DNA of 55,520 nt, taken from NCBI GenBank assembly GCA_964611895.1, contig CAZTDN010000020.1, positions 1-55,520 on the forward strand. The letters run 5' to 3'. A model generated the notes under the pieces. It ran no database searches and was not told where the DNA came from. It saw only the letters and a program-made list of their open reading frames with translations. Position numbers and translations under genes: made by a program. This document shows, in pieces, positions 9,460 through 17,654 of the stretch (positions are counted from its first letter, which is position 1; each line of letters starts with the position of its first letter). Source of the DNA: JAIEOG01 sp964611895. GTDB taxonomy: Bacteria > Bdellovibrionota > FAC87 > UBA2466.

Positions 9460-10533
9460 TCAGATCTTCCCACCCTCAACCCAGTTTTCAAGCTGCTCGG
9501 CTATTCGGCGCTCGGCTCCCGCGGGATCTGCCATCAGCCGTCTCCTTTCAATCGCGGGGAGCTTTTCACTCAGCGCTTTTTCCAGAAGGGAAAAAAGCTG
9601 ATGATAATTCTTCGCCGTAACTTCTGTGGCTTCTGGCTCAGGTAAATACATTGGAGGCACAAATGTGGAAAAATGAATCCTTACGATCGGAACGCCCAGT
9701 TCTGTGGCTTCGTATAAGGCCAGGGAACTTTGGGCGACGAGCACCGAAGCCTCCCCCAACGAGGCTTCTAATGTGGTCGCAGGACCGGGTACTTTGCTCA
9801 ACTCCGGGTGAGGACGCACTTCCAGTCTTACCCCGATTTGCCGATCGACCCATTGGTGGAGTCGATTCAGAATGATCTCTTCGCCAGGCAATCCTTGACA
9901 CGCGTACACTATTTTCCGAGCAGAAGTTCTGGCGATTTTGGCTGGGCGAAAATGTGGACAACCCCAAACAAATATTCGCTTAGGATCCACTCGTTGCGAC
10001 AAGAGACGATCACGCATGCGGTTGCTCTGAACGAAATAAATGTCAGCCAGCCGATCTCCCACCATGGGCGAGTGTTCCTGCACCTGATAAAAAGGAGGGA
10101 CGATGGCAATAGCAGGAATGCCCCGCATTCTGAGCGCAAGGCAAGCTAGGCGTCCTTGGGCATAGTGCACGTCTTCGGGGACGATCGCGAACCTGGGCTT
10201 GAGCTGGTCTAAGAGAGTTTCTAACCGAGTGGCTACGAGGGCAGAGTACCGACGAGCCTCGGAAAAGTAGTTTCGCGTTTCAAGGTTTTTTTTAATACAG
10301 TGGGGCAGCGTTGGTGCGGGTGCGGATTCCTCGGGGGAGGTGTCTGCTAGGATATCGATTGTATCGAATTCCTTAGGAGTGACGTGGGGGGTGATTTGGC
10401 CTGATATTTCCTTATAATCGAAACCCTTCACGATGATAGGTTTGATTTTGCAGCCTTCGGCTAACGTCCGCACAACGGGTTCAATCGTTCTAAAGTTTGC
10501 TTTTTCAAAAAACAAGAAAGGAACGTGAGTCAT
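9460..10533 (-). CDS. GT-B-fold surface-carbohydrate biosynthesis protein
   Basis: 357 residues. The architecture resembles capsule or teichoic-acid type GT-B transferases and UDP-GlcNAc 2-epimerase-fold proteins: an N-terminal half with IVPEDVHYAQGRLACLALRMRG, and a C-terminal half with RPHPELSK and VLVAQSSLALYEATELGVP, where the Ser/Ala/E-A-x-x-x-G-x-P pattern marks the nucleotide-sugar pocket. Exact chemistry is unclear. It overlaps the preceding 142-residue gene by four bases (ATGA) and abuts the next glycosyltransferase, so the three products are probably made together for one glycan step. Confidence 0.72.
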   Translation of the reverse strand: MTHVPFLFFEKANFRTIEPVVRTLAEGCKIKPIIVKGFDYKEISGQITPHVTPKEFDTIDILADTSPEESAPAPTLPHCIKKNLETRNYFSEARRYSALVATRLETLLDQLKPRFAIVPEDVHYAQGRLACLALRMRGIPAIAIVPPFYQVQEHSPMVGDRLADIYFVQSNRMRDRLLSQRVDPKRIFVWGCPHFRPAKIARTSARKIVYACQGLPGEEIILNRLHQWVDRQIGVRLEVRPHPELSKVPGPATTLEASLGEASVLVAQSSLALYEATELGVPIVRIHFSTFVPPMYLPEPEATEVTAKNYHQLFSLLEKALSEKLPAIERRRLMADPAGAERRIAEQLENWVEGGKI

Positions 10534-10958
10534 GAGAACACCGGGACAAAAGGAATATTCAAGGATTGAAAATAATCAATCCAATCCCCGGACGTAAGCG
10601 CGCTGCGAGTTTCATCTTGAGAGAAGTAAACACGAGACAAACGAGGCCGCAGGGACTCCAGCGCGGCAGAAACGGCCCACTTTTCCCTGAGTTCAAATTG
10701 GAGTTCCGAAACGAGGAACCCCGACCAACGATTGAGGGTTTCCCAAGTACCCAGCAGGGAATACACTTTTTCGTGCAGCTCTTGCCAGTCCGTCTGTTTC
10801 AAGTAGTCGGAAATAGGGGCGCAGGGAACTCCTGCCGCGACGAGCTGGTCTAGTTGTACCCAATTCCACGCAATCCAGAAGTGACTCGGGTCCCGCTTTG
10901 CCTTAAGGGTTTGAATGGAGGGCGTTCCTTCGATACAAAAGTGTACTTCGAGTGGCAT
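10530..10958 (-). CDS. Small protein of unknown function, first gene of glycan operon
   Basis: About 142 residues from the ATG at 10958 (MPLEVHFCIEGTPS); a TTG at 10982 would add eight residues (RIGFCTE). Alternating strands and helices with no membrane segment suggest a Rossmann-like half-domain. It could be a separated N-terminal domain of the glycosyltransferase encoded next, whose frame begins at the 4-bp ATGA overlap. I recognise no family. Its position, and a start only ~50 bp from the divergent GT2 gene, indicate a shared promoter region for the two halves of the glycan island. Confidence 0.62.
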   Translation of the reverse strand: MPLEVHFCIEGTPSIQTLKAKRDPSHFWIAWNWVQLDQLVAAGVPCAPISDYLKQTDWQELHEKVYSLLGTWETLNRWSGFLVSELQFELREKWAVSAALESLRPRLSRVYFSQDETRSALTSGDWIDYFQSLNIPFVPVFS

Positions 10959-11008
10959 TTCAGTGCAGAATCCTATCCGCAACTTCCCGGGTAGACAAAG
11001 TGGACAAA

Positions 11009-11926
11009 ATGACCGCCAGCGTTATTATTGCCGTACGCAACAAACAAGCCTCTCTACCCAAGGCCGTATATTCTCTATTGCGCTCCCAGCGTTCCGATTT
11101 AGAGCTGATAGTGGTGGACGATTGTAGTACTGATGCTACCTATCAGAGCATAAGCCAAATCACAGACCCTCGGCTTCGAGTGTTGCGCAATCCCGTGAGA
11201 CTCGGTCCCGCTGCCAGCCGAAACCAGGGGCTGAGGGCTGCAGTTGGAGAGTTTGTTTTTTTTACCGACGCTGATTGCGTGGTCCATCCCACATGGCTCG
11301 AAGAAGGATTGAAAGCGTTTACCGCTCCAGGGGTCATTGGAGTGGAGGGAGCCATTCTTTATCCCGAGGTGCCAAGATTCTTAAGGTACAAGGTTCCTGT
11401 GAATCCGTTTTATCATGGGCAGTCTTTGGTAGTGAATCGGCCTCGCAGCGACTTTGCTTCGGGGAATATTGCGTACCGGAGACGGGTGCTCATCTCACTG
11501 AATGGGTTTGATGCTCAGCAGTTCGCAGATGGTAGAGAAGATACCGATCTTGGGTGGCGTGCATTGAAGCGCGGGCAAATCGTTTTTAATCCCGAGATGA
11601 AAGTGACACATGAGTTAGAGGAGTGGAGCTGGCTCTCACTGATCAGGAGCGCTAGGCGCTATGAAAAGGACGTTTTTTTCTATCGGGTCCATGGTTTTTT
11701 CTTTTTCAAGTGGGGACCTCTGTTTCACCCAAAGCTGTTTGTTTTCCCTTTATTAATTTGGAAATACCGTCGAATGGGTTGGAAGGACTTGGGGCTACTC
11801 CCAGCATTTGTTTGTTTTGTTTTTTTGGCTAGGGCCTATTTGTGGAAAGGTACGTTTTCTCGCCTTCGGAGAAACGTGACCTGTCCTGATTTGAGCATGT
11901 CTCCAAACCTGGCAGAAGCAAAGTAG
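11009..11926 (+). CDS. Family 2 glycosyltransferase (GT-A fold), membrane-associated
   Basis: About 305 residues. It opens with the GT2 nucleotide-binding strand TASVIIAVRNKQASLPKAV, then VVDDCSTD and the metal-binding FFTDADCVVHPTW; further motifs are GREDTDLGWRALKRG and a C-terminal hydrophobic segment that would tether it to the inner membrane. The enzyme is an inverting transferase for a surface glycan. The ATG at 11009 is chosen because it begins exactly at the conserved first strand; longer frames have no homology. Its last 91 bp overlap, on the opposite strand, the 3' end of the YdjC-type deacetylase gene. Confidence 0.9.
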   Translation: MTASVIIAVRNKQASLPKAVYSLLRSQRSDLELIVVDDCSTDATYQSISQITDPRLRVLRNPVRLGPAASRNQGLRAAVGEFVFFTDADCVVHPTWLEEGLKAFTAPGVIGVEGAILYPEVPRFLRYKVPVNPFYHGQSLVVNRPRSDFASGNIAYRRRVLISLNGFDAQQFADGREDTDLGWRALKRGQIVFNPEMKVTHELEEWSWLSLIRSARRYEKDVFFYRVHGFFFFKWGPLFHPKLFVFPLLIWKYRRMGWKDLGLLPAFVCFVFLARAYLWKGTFSRLRRNVTCPDLSMSPNLAEAK

Positions 11927-12603
11927 GTGTAATCTGCATAGCGTCTTACTCCACTCTGCGAAAACCCGCTCAACGCTTCTGCCTCGTACGCAGGGTGAAT
12001 GATCAATTCGGCCGTTTCGGGCGGCTCTTTTTGGAAGAAATTTTCGTAGTAATGGTGCCGCAAAAGCGGTGTGGGATGATCTTCCCAAATCATGAAGGGC
12101 CGCACTGATTCTGGCTGGAAATAGCGACGGTAAGCAACCCCATACTCTCGGGCTATTTCCTGTACGATTTTGAAAAACTTTTCGCCGCCTTCTTCGGGCT
12201 CGTAGAAAAAACAGTGTCCATCCAAATGAGAAAGAGAATCATGTGTCAAAAGCAGGGCTTCTGTTTGGCGTCGAAGTTCGCCGCGGATCTCTTCAGAACG
12301 GGCGCTGTCGCGAATTAAGCGGATGTCCGTAGGGAAGTACCCAGTGGATCCGACCAAACTCCGAACCTGTTTGGGCGGGGACAGAGGGAAAACAGGGAGT
12401 TTGGGATACTCCCCAGTAAGCGAGAGATGGACTCCGATGTCGACAGGGAACCGTTTAAGCGAGCGAACCAACTCCGAGTTGAATGAGTTCCCAATGGTCA
12501 AAACGGAGCATGATGAAATACGGCCGTATGCTGCAAGATCGAGAACCGCTTGGTCTATTGAAGCGTGCATTCCGACATCGTCTGCATTTAGAATAAGTTC
12601 CAT
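11836..12603 (-). CDS. YdjC/ChbG-family carbohydrate deacetylase
   Basis: 255 residues. The start MELILNADDVGMHASIDQAV is the signature of the family, the paired Asp residues being metal ligands and the catalytic base. Further motifs are DIGVHLSLTGEYP (metal-binding His) and SLSHLDGHCFFY. Family members remove N-acetyl groups from chitobiose-type or polyprenyl-linked sugars through a metal-dependent TIM-like barrel, so in this setting it probably deacetylates an amino sugar in the surface glycan. It overlaps the convergent GT2 gene by 91 bp. Its ATG shares two bases with the ATG of the divergent kinase-like gene (CATG at 12601-12604), leaving no dedicated 5' spacer. Confidence 0.9.
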   Translation of the reverse strand: MELILNADDVGMHASIDQAVLDLAAYGRISSCSVLTIGNSFNSELVRSLKRFPVDIGVHLSLTGEYPKLPVFPLSPPKQVRSLVGSTGYFPTDIRLIRDSARSEEIRGELRRQTEALLLTHDSLSHLDGHCFFYEPEEGGEKFFKIVQEIAREYGVAYRRYFQPESVRPFMIWEDHPTPLLRHHYYENFFQKEPPETAELIIHPAYEAEALSGFSQSGVRRYADYTYFASARFGDMLKSGQVTFLRRRENVPFHK

Positions 12604-13465
12604 GATCTTTCGGCTCGCAGATATTACTTTTGAGGTCCGATCGAGTAACGACGCGGTGTCTCCCTGCGCGGAGGCATCATTAGAATTGAGTCGAGTGGCT
12701 CAGTTTTCGCCGCCACCGTTGAATGCTGTCCGCACGGCTCTGTGGAACAAAACCCTCAGCGAACGGTATGTTTTGGATGCGTGTCTGTACTTGCATCAGG
12801 CAGATCGTTTTACTGCCTTGCTCGACTTTCAAGGAGGCACTGGGCGAGTGGAGTTGCGCCAGGGAGATCGCCAAGGGATGGGTCAAGCCAGGAACGCGCT
12901 AAACTGGTTGTTGGCTAGCGCTGGAATCCGTCTTGGGTATCACCTGCTGGTTGGAGAAACGGTGCTCGTGGGTAAACGCCTCGTCTGGTTTATAGGGGAC
13001 TCCTATGCGGGCAAGTCTACCTGCATCCGCAGTTTGCTGGGGACGGATGCAGGAGGGGTATCGAGCTCGCTCACTTTAGTTCGGGGGAAGTCGGTTATTG
13101 GCCTGGACGGAAAAGGGCGGCGCTGTGTTTCGGGGTGGAATGGTCAGATTGTTCCGGTTCTCTCTTCGATTTGGGTGGAGGAAACAAGCCACTTTTTTGA
13201 GCTCAGTCCTCTTAAGGCAATGCGAGTCGTGGAGGAAGTCTACCGCCATGAGGTGGAGTGGAACGCTGTTCCTTCTTTTTTTGTTCCGGTTTGGAAGGCG
13301 CTTAAAGCGCTAAAGCTGGCGGGATGGCTGGGATTCTATTCAGGGACAAATTCGGCATTGCGGCGCCAAGCGTTGATTGCAGGTCTACCAGAAGCACCGT
13401 ACAATTGCGGCGAACCGAAAAGAAGGAGACACCATGCCAAAGAAAGCGTTAGTTACCGGTGCTAG
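12602..13465 (+). CDS. HprK-like P-loop kinase of a glycan cluster
   Basis: About 287 residues. A Walker A loop, GDSYAGKST (residues ~132-140), sits mid-protein as in HPr kinase/phosphorylase-like proteins, followed by a regular alternating fold. The N-terminal ~100 residues resemble the lead domain of 'serine kinase of HPr-like' proteins found among glycan and peptide-modifying clusters rather than the carbon-repression enzyme itself. The substrate is unknown; phosphorylation of a sugar, lipid or peptide is possible. The ATG at 12602 fits the start of conserved sequence, and longer frames run antisense through the deacetylase. The last 32 bp overlap the SDR gene. Confidence 0.65.
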   Translation: MIFRLADITFEVRSSNDAVSPCAEASLELSRVAQFSPPPLNAVRTALWNKTLSERYVLDACLYLHQADRFTALLDFQGGTGRVELRQGDRQGMGQARNALNWLLASAGIRLGYHLLVGETVLVGKRLVWFIGDSYAGKSTCIRSLLGTDAGGVSSSLTLVRGKSVIGLDGKGRRCVSGWNGQIVPVLSSIWVEETSHFFELSPLKAMRVVEEVYRHEVEWNAVPSFFVPVWKALKALKLAGWLGFYSGTNSALRRQALIAGLPEAPYNCGEPKRRRHHAKESVSYRC

Positions 13466-14180
13466 TGAAGGAATAGGAAAGGTTTTTGCTAAAGCTCTCG
13501 CCCAGGAAGGATACCTGATTACGGCGGTGGCCCGAAACGAAGCACGGCTAAACGCTTTGGTGAAAGAACTGGGGGCAGAACATAGTGCTATTGCCGCGGA
13601 CCTCTCGACTGAATCGGGCCAGGCTAAAGTGGCGGCTGCATTAGAGGCAGGCCATTTCGATCTGCTGGTGAATAACGCTGGGGTGGGTACGTCGGGTGGT
13701 TTCTTAGATCACTCAATTGAAAAACAAAAAGCGATGTTGCGCCTCAATTGCGAAGCGCTGACAAGTTTGTCTTACGCATTTTTAAAGAACGCCAAATCCG
13801 GAGATGCTTTGATCAATGTCTCTTCTACGCTAGCGTTTTTGCCTATGCCGTCATTGGGGTTGTATAGCGCGACAAAAGCGTTTGTGACTTCTTTTACAGA
13901 GTCGCTTTGGTTTGAGCAAAAAAAGCGAGGTATATATGTGATGGGCTTGTGCCCCGGTATTACCGCGACCTCTTTTCAAGTAAACGCCGGTGGGCGGACG
14001 GAAGATGTACCGGCCTCGTTGGCTCAGACCCCCGAGCAAGTGGTTGCAGTCGCGCTTAAGGCTTTGAAAACCCGAACTAAACCGACTGTGATTTCGGGGA
14101 CGCAAAATAGCTTCTTTGTCGCCTTGAGTCGGCTGCTTCCTCGTAGGTCGACCGTCAGCATGATGGGGAAAATGGTCTAG
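13434..14180 (+). CDS. Short-chain dehydrogenase/reductase (SDR)
   Basis: 248 residues of classical SDR. The NAD(P)-binding glycine motif TGASEGIG is at residues 8-15, NNAG at ~80-83, the catalytic Ser in NVSSTL near 131, and YSATK with Tyr144 and Lys148. The reaction is a reversible alcohol/ketone oxidoreduction with NAD(P)H; the substrate is not given by sequence, and both sugar and lipid substrates are plausible here. AAGGAG lies six bases before the ATG at 13434, which decides the start inside the end of the kinase-like gene. The next gene (GT2) follows after 50 bp, so the four rightward genes form a likely transcription unit. Confidence 0.92.
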   Translation: MPKKALVTGASEGIGKVFAKALAQEGYLITAVARNEARLNALVKELGAEHSAIAADLSTESGQAKVAAALEAGHFDLLVNNAGVGTSGGFLDHSIEKQKAMLRLNCEALTSLSYAFLKNAKSGDALINVSSTLAFLPMPSLGLYSATKAFVTSFTESLWFEQKKRGIYVMGLCPGITATSFQVNAGGRTEDVPASLAQTPEQVVAVALKALKTRTKPTVISGTQNSFFVALSRLLPRRSTVSMMGKMV

Positions 14181-14230
14181 TTTAAAACTAAGCCTTGCCA
14201 ACCCCCCAGAGCGAAGGGAGTTTACCTCGA

Positions 14231-15028
14231 ATGAATCGGTTGTCTATTGTCGTGCCAGTGTTCAACGAAGCAGGGCACCTACGTGCTGTGGTCGACGCAT
14301 TCATGGCGCTTAGGTACCCGGTCCCCACTGAGTGGATATTTATCAATGATTGCTCAACGGATGGCTCAGGGGAGATCTTAAGGGAGCTCTCCGCAAAATA
14401 TGGTTTTAAGCTCTTGGAGCAGTCTAGCAACCAGGGCAAAGGGGCCGCCGTCGCGCGGGGTTTTAAAGAAGCCACTGGAAATCTGCTCATGATTCAGGAT
14501 GCCGATTTTGAGTATGATCCACGCGATGTGAACGAAATGTTGGTTCCGCTATTGGAGAATCGGGCCGATGTGGTTTATGGCAGTCGCTTTAAAAAGAATT
14601 GCGTACAAGTACATCGGACGTACCACTCTTTTGTGAATCGCGGTTTGACTTTCATGAGCAATCTTTTGTCTGGGCTCTATTTGAGCGACATGGAAACATG
14701 CTACAAGATCGGTCGAGCAGAGCTTTTTCAATCGATGGTTTTAACCTCCAAGCGATTTGGAGTTGAGGTCGAAATTACCGCTTACCTTGCTAAGACTGCA
14801 GCTCGTCTGTTTGAGATCCCGATTTATTATTATCCTCGCACGTACCTGCAGGGCAAAAAGATCAACTGGAAAGATGGTGTTGCTGCCCTCTATCATTTGA
14901 TAGTTTTTAACTGGTTCGTTTCTGTGGATGAAGCGTTTACGAACTTACCCGAAAAATACCGTTCGCGATCCGTCTCCGGTTGGGCGGGTTCAATTGCTCC
15001 CAATTCTACGGAACCGGCTAAGTCCTAG
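14231..15028 (+). CDS. Family 2 glycosyltransferase, dolichyl-phosphate-mannose-synthase-like
   Basis: About 265 residues. The sequence starts with LSIVVPVFNEAGHL, then FINDCSTDGSGEIL, NQGKGAAVARGF and MIQDADFEYDP, which is the pattern of polyprenyl-phosphate glycosyltransferases. VYGSRF and the METCYK segment complete the GT-A active site; no C-terminal membrane helices are seen. It probably loads a sugar onto undecaprenyl phosphate for GT-C-type transfer, such as by the membrane enzyme at 3274. A strong AAGGGAG precedes the ATG at 14231. It closes the rightward half of the glycan island. Confidence 0.92.
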   Translation: MNRLSIVVPVFNEAGHLRAVVDAFMALRYPVPTEWIFINDCSTDGSGEILRELSAKYGFKLLEQSSNQGKGAAVARGFKEATGNLLMIQDADFEYDPRDVNEMLVPLLENRADVVYGSRFKKNCVQVHRTYHSFVNRGLTFMSNLLSGLYLSDMETCYKIGRAELFQSMVLTSKRFGVEVEITAYLAKTAARLFEIPIYYYPRTYLQGKKINWKDGVAALYHLIVFNWFVSVDEAFTNLPEKYRSRSVSGWAGSIAPNSTEPAKS

Positions 15029-15070
15029 CCACTGCCAAAAAGATCGACAGAATTTGGCACCGGAATGCAA

Positions 15071-15100
15071 TTTTCGGCCCTTTTTTTCGGGGTCCGAAAA
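15071..15100. repeat. Short inverted repeat after the glycan genes
   Basis: TTTTCGG (15071-15077) pairs with CCGAAAA (15094-15100), with two more C-G pairs inside and a T-rich loop. It lies 42 bp after the GT2 stop and could attenuate or end transcription, but no T-run follows the stem on either strand. The rest of the 160-bp spacer up to 15188 shows nothing else that I can identify. Confidence 0.35.
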
Positions 15101-15188
15101 CTCTAAGTATTTGCCGTAGCTGCGAAAAACGTCACTCACGTCAAAAACCTGGCATCCGTAATGCATTAGTCTTCTCTTGGAGGATGGT

Positions 15189-15365
15189 ATGAAACACTTT
15201 GGTTTTGCTTTGGTAATCGGATTGATTGTGGTTGGGGTCAGCGCTACGAGCTGCAGCTCTAAGGAAACTCGCTCAGAAGAGCCTGTGATTAGCGGTTCTG
15301 CTTCGGATGCTTCTCCGGCCACTTCGGCACACTTGGGCGGCTCTTCGAGCGGTCAAGGTCGCTAG
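15189..15365 (+). CDS. Small lipoprotein, unknown function
   Basis: 58 residues. GGAGG is placed seven bases before the ATG at 15189. Two basic-to-hydrophobic residues lead into a strong hydrophobic core (FALVIGLIVVGV), then SATSC, a usable although not ideal lipobox, and a Ser/Gly-rich tail without structure. It is most likely a small outer- or inner-membrane lipoprotein of the kind commonly scattered through envelope regions. Its stop TAG overlaps the stop of the convergent HEAT/caspase-like gene within CTAG (15362-15365). Confidence 0.72.
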   Translation: MKHFGFALVIGLIVVGVSATSCSSKETRSEEPVISGSASDASPATSAHLGGSSSGQGR

Positions 15366-16912
15366 TTTTTTCTGAAAAAATTATTTAGGTGAGAGTCGCC
15401 GACTTCAGCCCGTGCTCTGAGCGCGGTGTTGAAGTCGGCTTCACATTCCTGCCCCAATAAAGCCGAAACTGCTCGGAGCAGATTCTTCATCGCATCACTA
15501 TAATAAATCAGCTTAGGGCTAGAAATAGTAGCAACCTTCCTATTTGCATTTTGAACAGCCTTCAAAAAATGCCCCGTCGATGCACACGAGAATAACCCCA
15601 CGAGGGGTGTGCCTTTCGTTTGGCTGAGTACTTCGATCAGCTTCTTCATTCCGGGTTTGTTTTTCGAGTACCAATCGTAGTCCACGTGTTTGTCCTGCGT
15701 TAGCAGTGGAGGTGCAAAGTCCGGACCTCCGCCGTCGCGGGAGTGGCCAATGTAAAAGGCAGCCCGCGCTGAGCGAATACCTTCATAAAAAGTAAACTCA
15801 GCATCCTGAGTGATGCGTTTTTGAAAGGCATCTTTTCTATTCTCGTCGTCATCGGGGCCAGCGGAACTATAGGTCAGGCGCACGCGGATTTTTCTAGATT
15901 TCCCATCTGGTCCTGCAACAAGCTTACGATAAGTTCCCCAGCTACCTTCCTCGAGTTGAAATCCACACGCATTCCAACCCGCTTGGCAGGGGGCCGTGAG
16001 ATAAGAAGCAAACCAGGCCGCCTCGTACCGATCCCCCACAAACCGGGCAGGTCGAGCATCTTTGTATCCAAACACGATGTGTAGTTCTATTTCACTGGGG
16101 TCATAGAATTGCCTGTATGTCTGAGCGCAAGCTTTGGCCGCTTTGGTGGATATTTTTCGTGAACTGGTTCTAGGAAACAATAAGTCCTTGGGGCTAGGGG
16201 GCATTAAGGGAGTTAAGCGCCATGCGGGTCTGTTAGCGATTTGAAAAAGCTTGTCCCAAAAACCCGTCTTTTGGGAGGGGAGCGTTTTTCCATCGAGAGC
16301 TGTCCGCGCTTGCTCTTGGATGAGAGAGCTCGAGTCTTGGAGGCCTGCTCGAAATATTTCTGGAAAAACAACTTCAGAGTCCTTTTGGGCTAGTCGAGCG
16401 TAGTATAAAACGGCCGACCGAATCCAGGGCGATGGACTTTGCATCAGGGTTTGCAACTCGCTTTCACTTAAGGGGGTCTTTAAGCGGGCGAGGACATCCA
16501 AAATCGCCATAGTTGTCGGCGCAGAAAGCGGAACCCGATGCATGTTGGAAATAAGCCCCAAGTATTGCGTTTCAATATGCCGGTGAGTATCTGGTGTGAG
16601 CAGTGTGTTTAGTGCGAGCGCAACAGCACCGCTTTCGTCCGTTGCCACCAAAGGCATCAAGACCGGCACGAAATCCTTCAACGAAAGAGTCGATATTACG
16701 TCTAGTGCAAGGTATTTGTCCCCAGTACGTAGTGCTGCCTTGAGTGACTCGGCCAAGTGTCCATTGGTTTTGAGCGCGTGAAGGGAGGCCCGTTGCGTGC
16801 TGTCGGAAAAACCGGTGAGTCGACGAGCGTGGTATTTCCAGTCGGGATCTTGGCTAAACCCAATCAGAGAGCTGAAAAGGAGGCCAGTGATAAGGGATAT
16901 GAACCAAGGCAT
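15362..16912 (-). CDS. Exported HEAT-like protein with possible caspase-fold domain
   Basis: 516 residues with a signal peptide (FISLITGLLFSSLIGFS). Residues ~30-240 are repeated paired helices of about 35 residues, consistent with HEAT repeats. The C-terminal ~230 residues are alpha/beta. There a hydrophobic strand ends in His (AAFYIGHSRDGGG, His390) and, 53 residues later, another hydrophobic strand ends in Cys (PLVGLFSCAST, Cys443). The strand-His then strand-Cys order and spacing are those of clan CD cysteine peptidases (caspases, gingipains, separase), so this may be a secreted caspase-fold peptidase on a protein-binding scaffold. That is inference: the His is followed by Ser rather than the usual Gly. 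Confidence 0.7.
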   Translation of the reverse strand: MPWFISLITGLLFSSLIGFSQDPDWKYHARRLTGFSDSTQRASLHALKTNGHLAESLKAALRTGDKYLALDVISTLSLKDFVPVLMPLVATDESGAVALALNTLLTPDTHRHIETQYLGLISNMHRVPLSAPTTMAILDVLARLKTPLSESELQTLMQSPSPWIRSAVLYYARLAQKDSEVVFPEIFRAGLQDSSSLIQEQARTALDGKTLPSQKTGFWDKLFQIANRPAWRLTPLMPPSPKDLLFPRTSSRKISTKAAKACAQTYRQFYDPSEIELHIVFGYKDARPARFVGDRYEAAWFASYLTAPCQAGWNACGFQLEEGSWGTYRKLVAGPDGKSRKIRVRLTYSSAGPDDDENRKDAFQKRITQDAEFTFYEGIRSARAAFYIGHSRDGGGPDFAPPLLTQDKHVDYDWYSKNKPGMKKLIEVLSQTKGTPLVGLFSCASTGHFLKAVQNANRKVATISSPKLIYYSDAMKNLLRAVSALLGQECEADFNTALRARAEVGDSHLNNFFRKN

Positions 16913-16937
16913 CTAGGGAAATTCTATCAGTGTTGTG

Positions 16938-17654
16938 TCACCAGCGCATGGAAAGTGCGAGAGCAGGGCTCCCATATCGAGACACTCCAGGGCTGAGTGT
17001 CCAGGAAATTTTTACGGTATTCTTCCATTCTAAATATTTTCGTTGCTCGGTTTCCGCTTCTTTCTCAAAAAACAAGGGGATCATGCTGACACCCACGAGC
17101 AGTATGCCGTGATAAAGCAAAAAACTTTGGTTTATGTTGGAGCCCTTTTCAGCAAAATACCAAATGAGTTCGGCAGTACCTAAGGTGCCTGTGGTAATGG
17201 CGCTGAGCAAGCGCTGTCGGGCAGCGATAGATGCCAAGTGGGAGAGTGTATTTTCTCCGCTAATGACTTTGGCCTTGAGGAGTTCGGGTGTGTTTGAGGG
17301 CAGGGACTGGTAACTTTGCGGGGCAGTCTCGTACTCAGTAGGCAACATGAAAGATAAAATACCGCCGATGAAAAAGATCCCCGCAGAGGCCCCCAAAATA
17401 GTCGGACCCACGTTGCGAATGCTGAAATCGGTGGAATCCGCGGACAGTACAGCGAGGGTTCCAAAAATACCCGCAGCGCCGAGGGCCATTGCGCCACTTG
17501 TCATTCGCTCCCGACGCGAAGCTAGTTCAATGCTGCTCAGGCTTAGATCTAGGCGCGTTTTTTTTTCGTGATCGGTGATGCCGAACGACGGCGGGGCGAA
17601 AAACGTCGCAAAAATTATCGCAAACAAACCAACGAAGGAAGTGGTTCTCGTCAT
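16938..17654 (-). CDS. Membrane protein of unknown function
   Basis: 238 residues. A cleavable-looking leader (VGLFAIIFATFFAPPSFG) is followed by an acidic/basic helix (DLSLSSIELASRRERM) and then two pairs of hydrophobic helices separated by a ~55-residue polar loop. The chain ends in a strand-like segment finishing in Trp. No family is recognised. It overlaps yebC by four bases (ATGA at 17651-17654), so it is translated with it. The linkage may be positional only, since YebC proteins act on DNA. Confidence 0.66.
   Translation of the reverse strand: MTRTTSFVGLFAIIFATFFAPPSFGITDHEKKTRLDLSLSSIELASRRERMTSGAMALGAAGIFGTLAVLSADSTDFSIRNVGPTILGASAGIFFIGGILSFMLPTEYETAPQSYQSLPSNTPELLKAKVISGENTLSHLASIAARQRLLSAITTGTLGTAELIWYFAEKGSNINQSFLLYHGILLVGVSMIPLFFEKEAETEQRKYLEWKNTVKISWTLSPGVSRYGSPALALSMRW

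Noticed and set aside
12323..12601. Upstream in-frame extension of the HprK-like gene
   Set aside because: It runs antisense through the well-supported deacetylase gene and has no protein-like features; the ATG at 12602 begins the conserved sequence.
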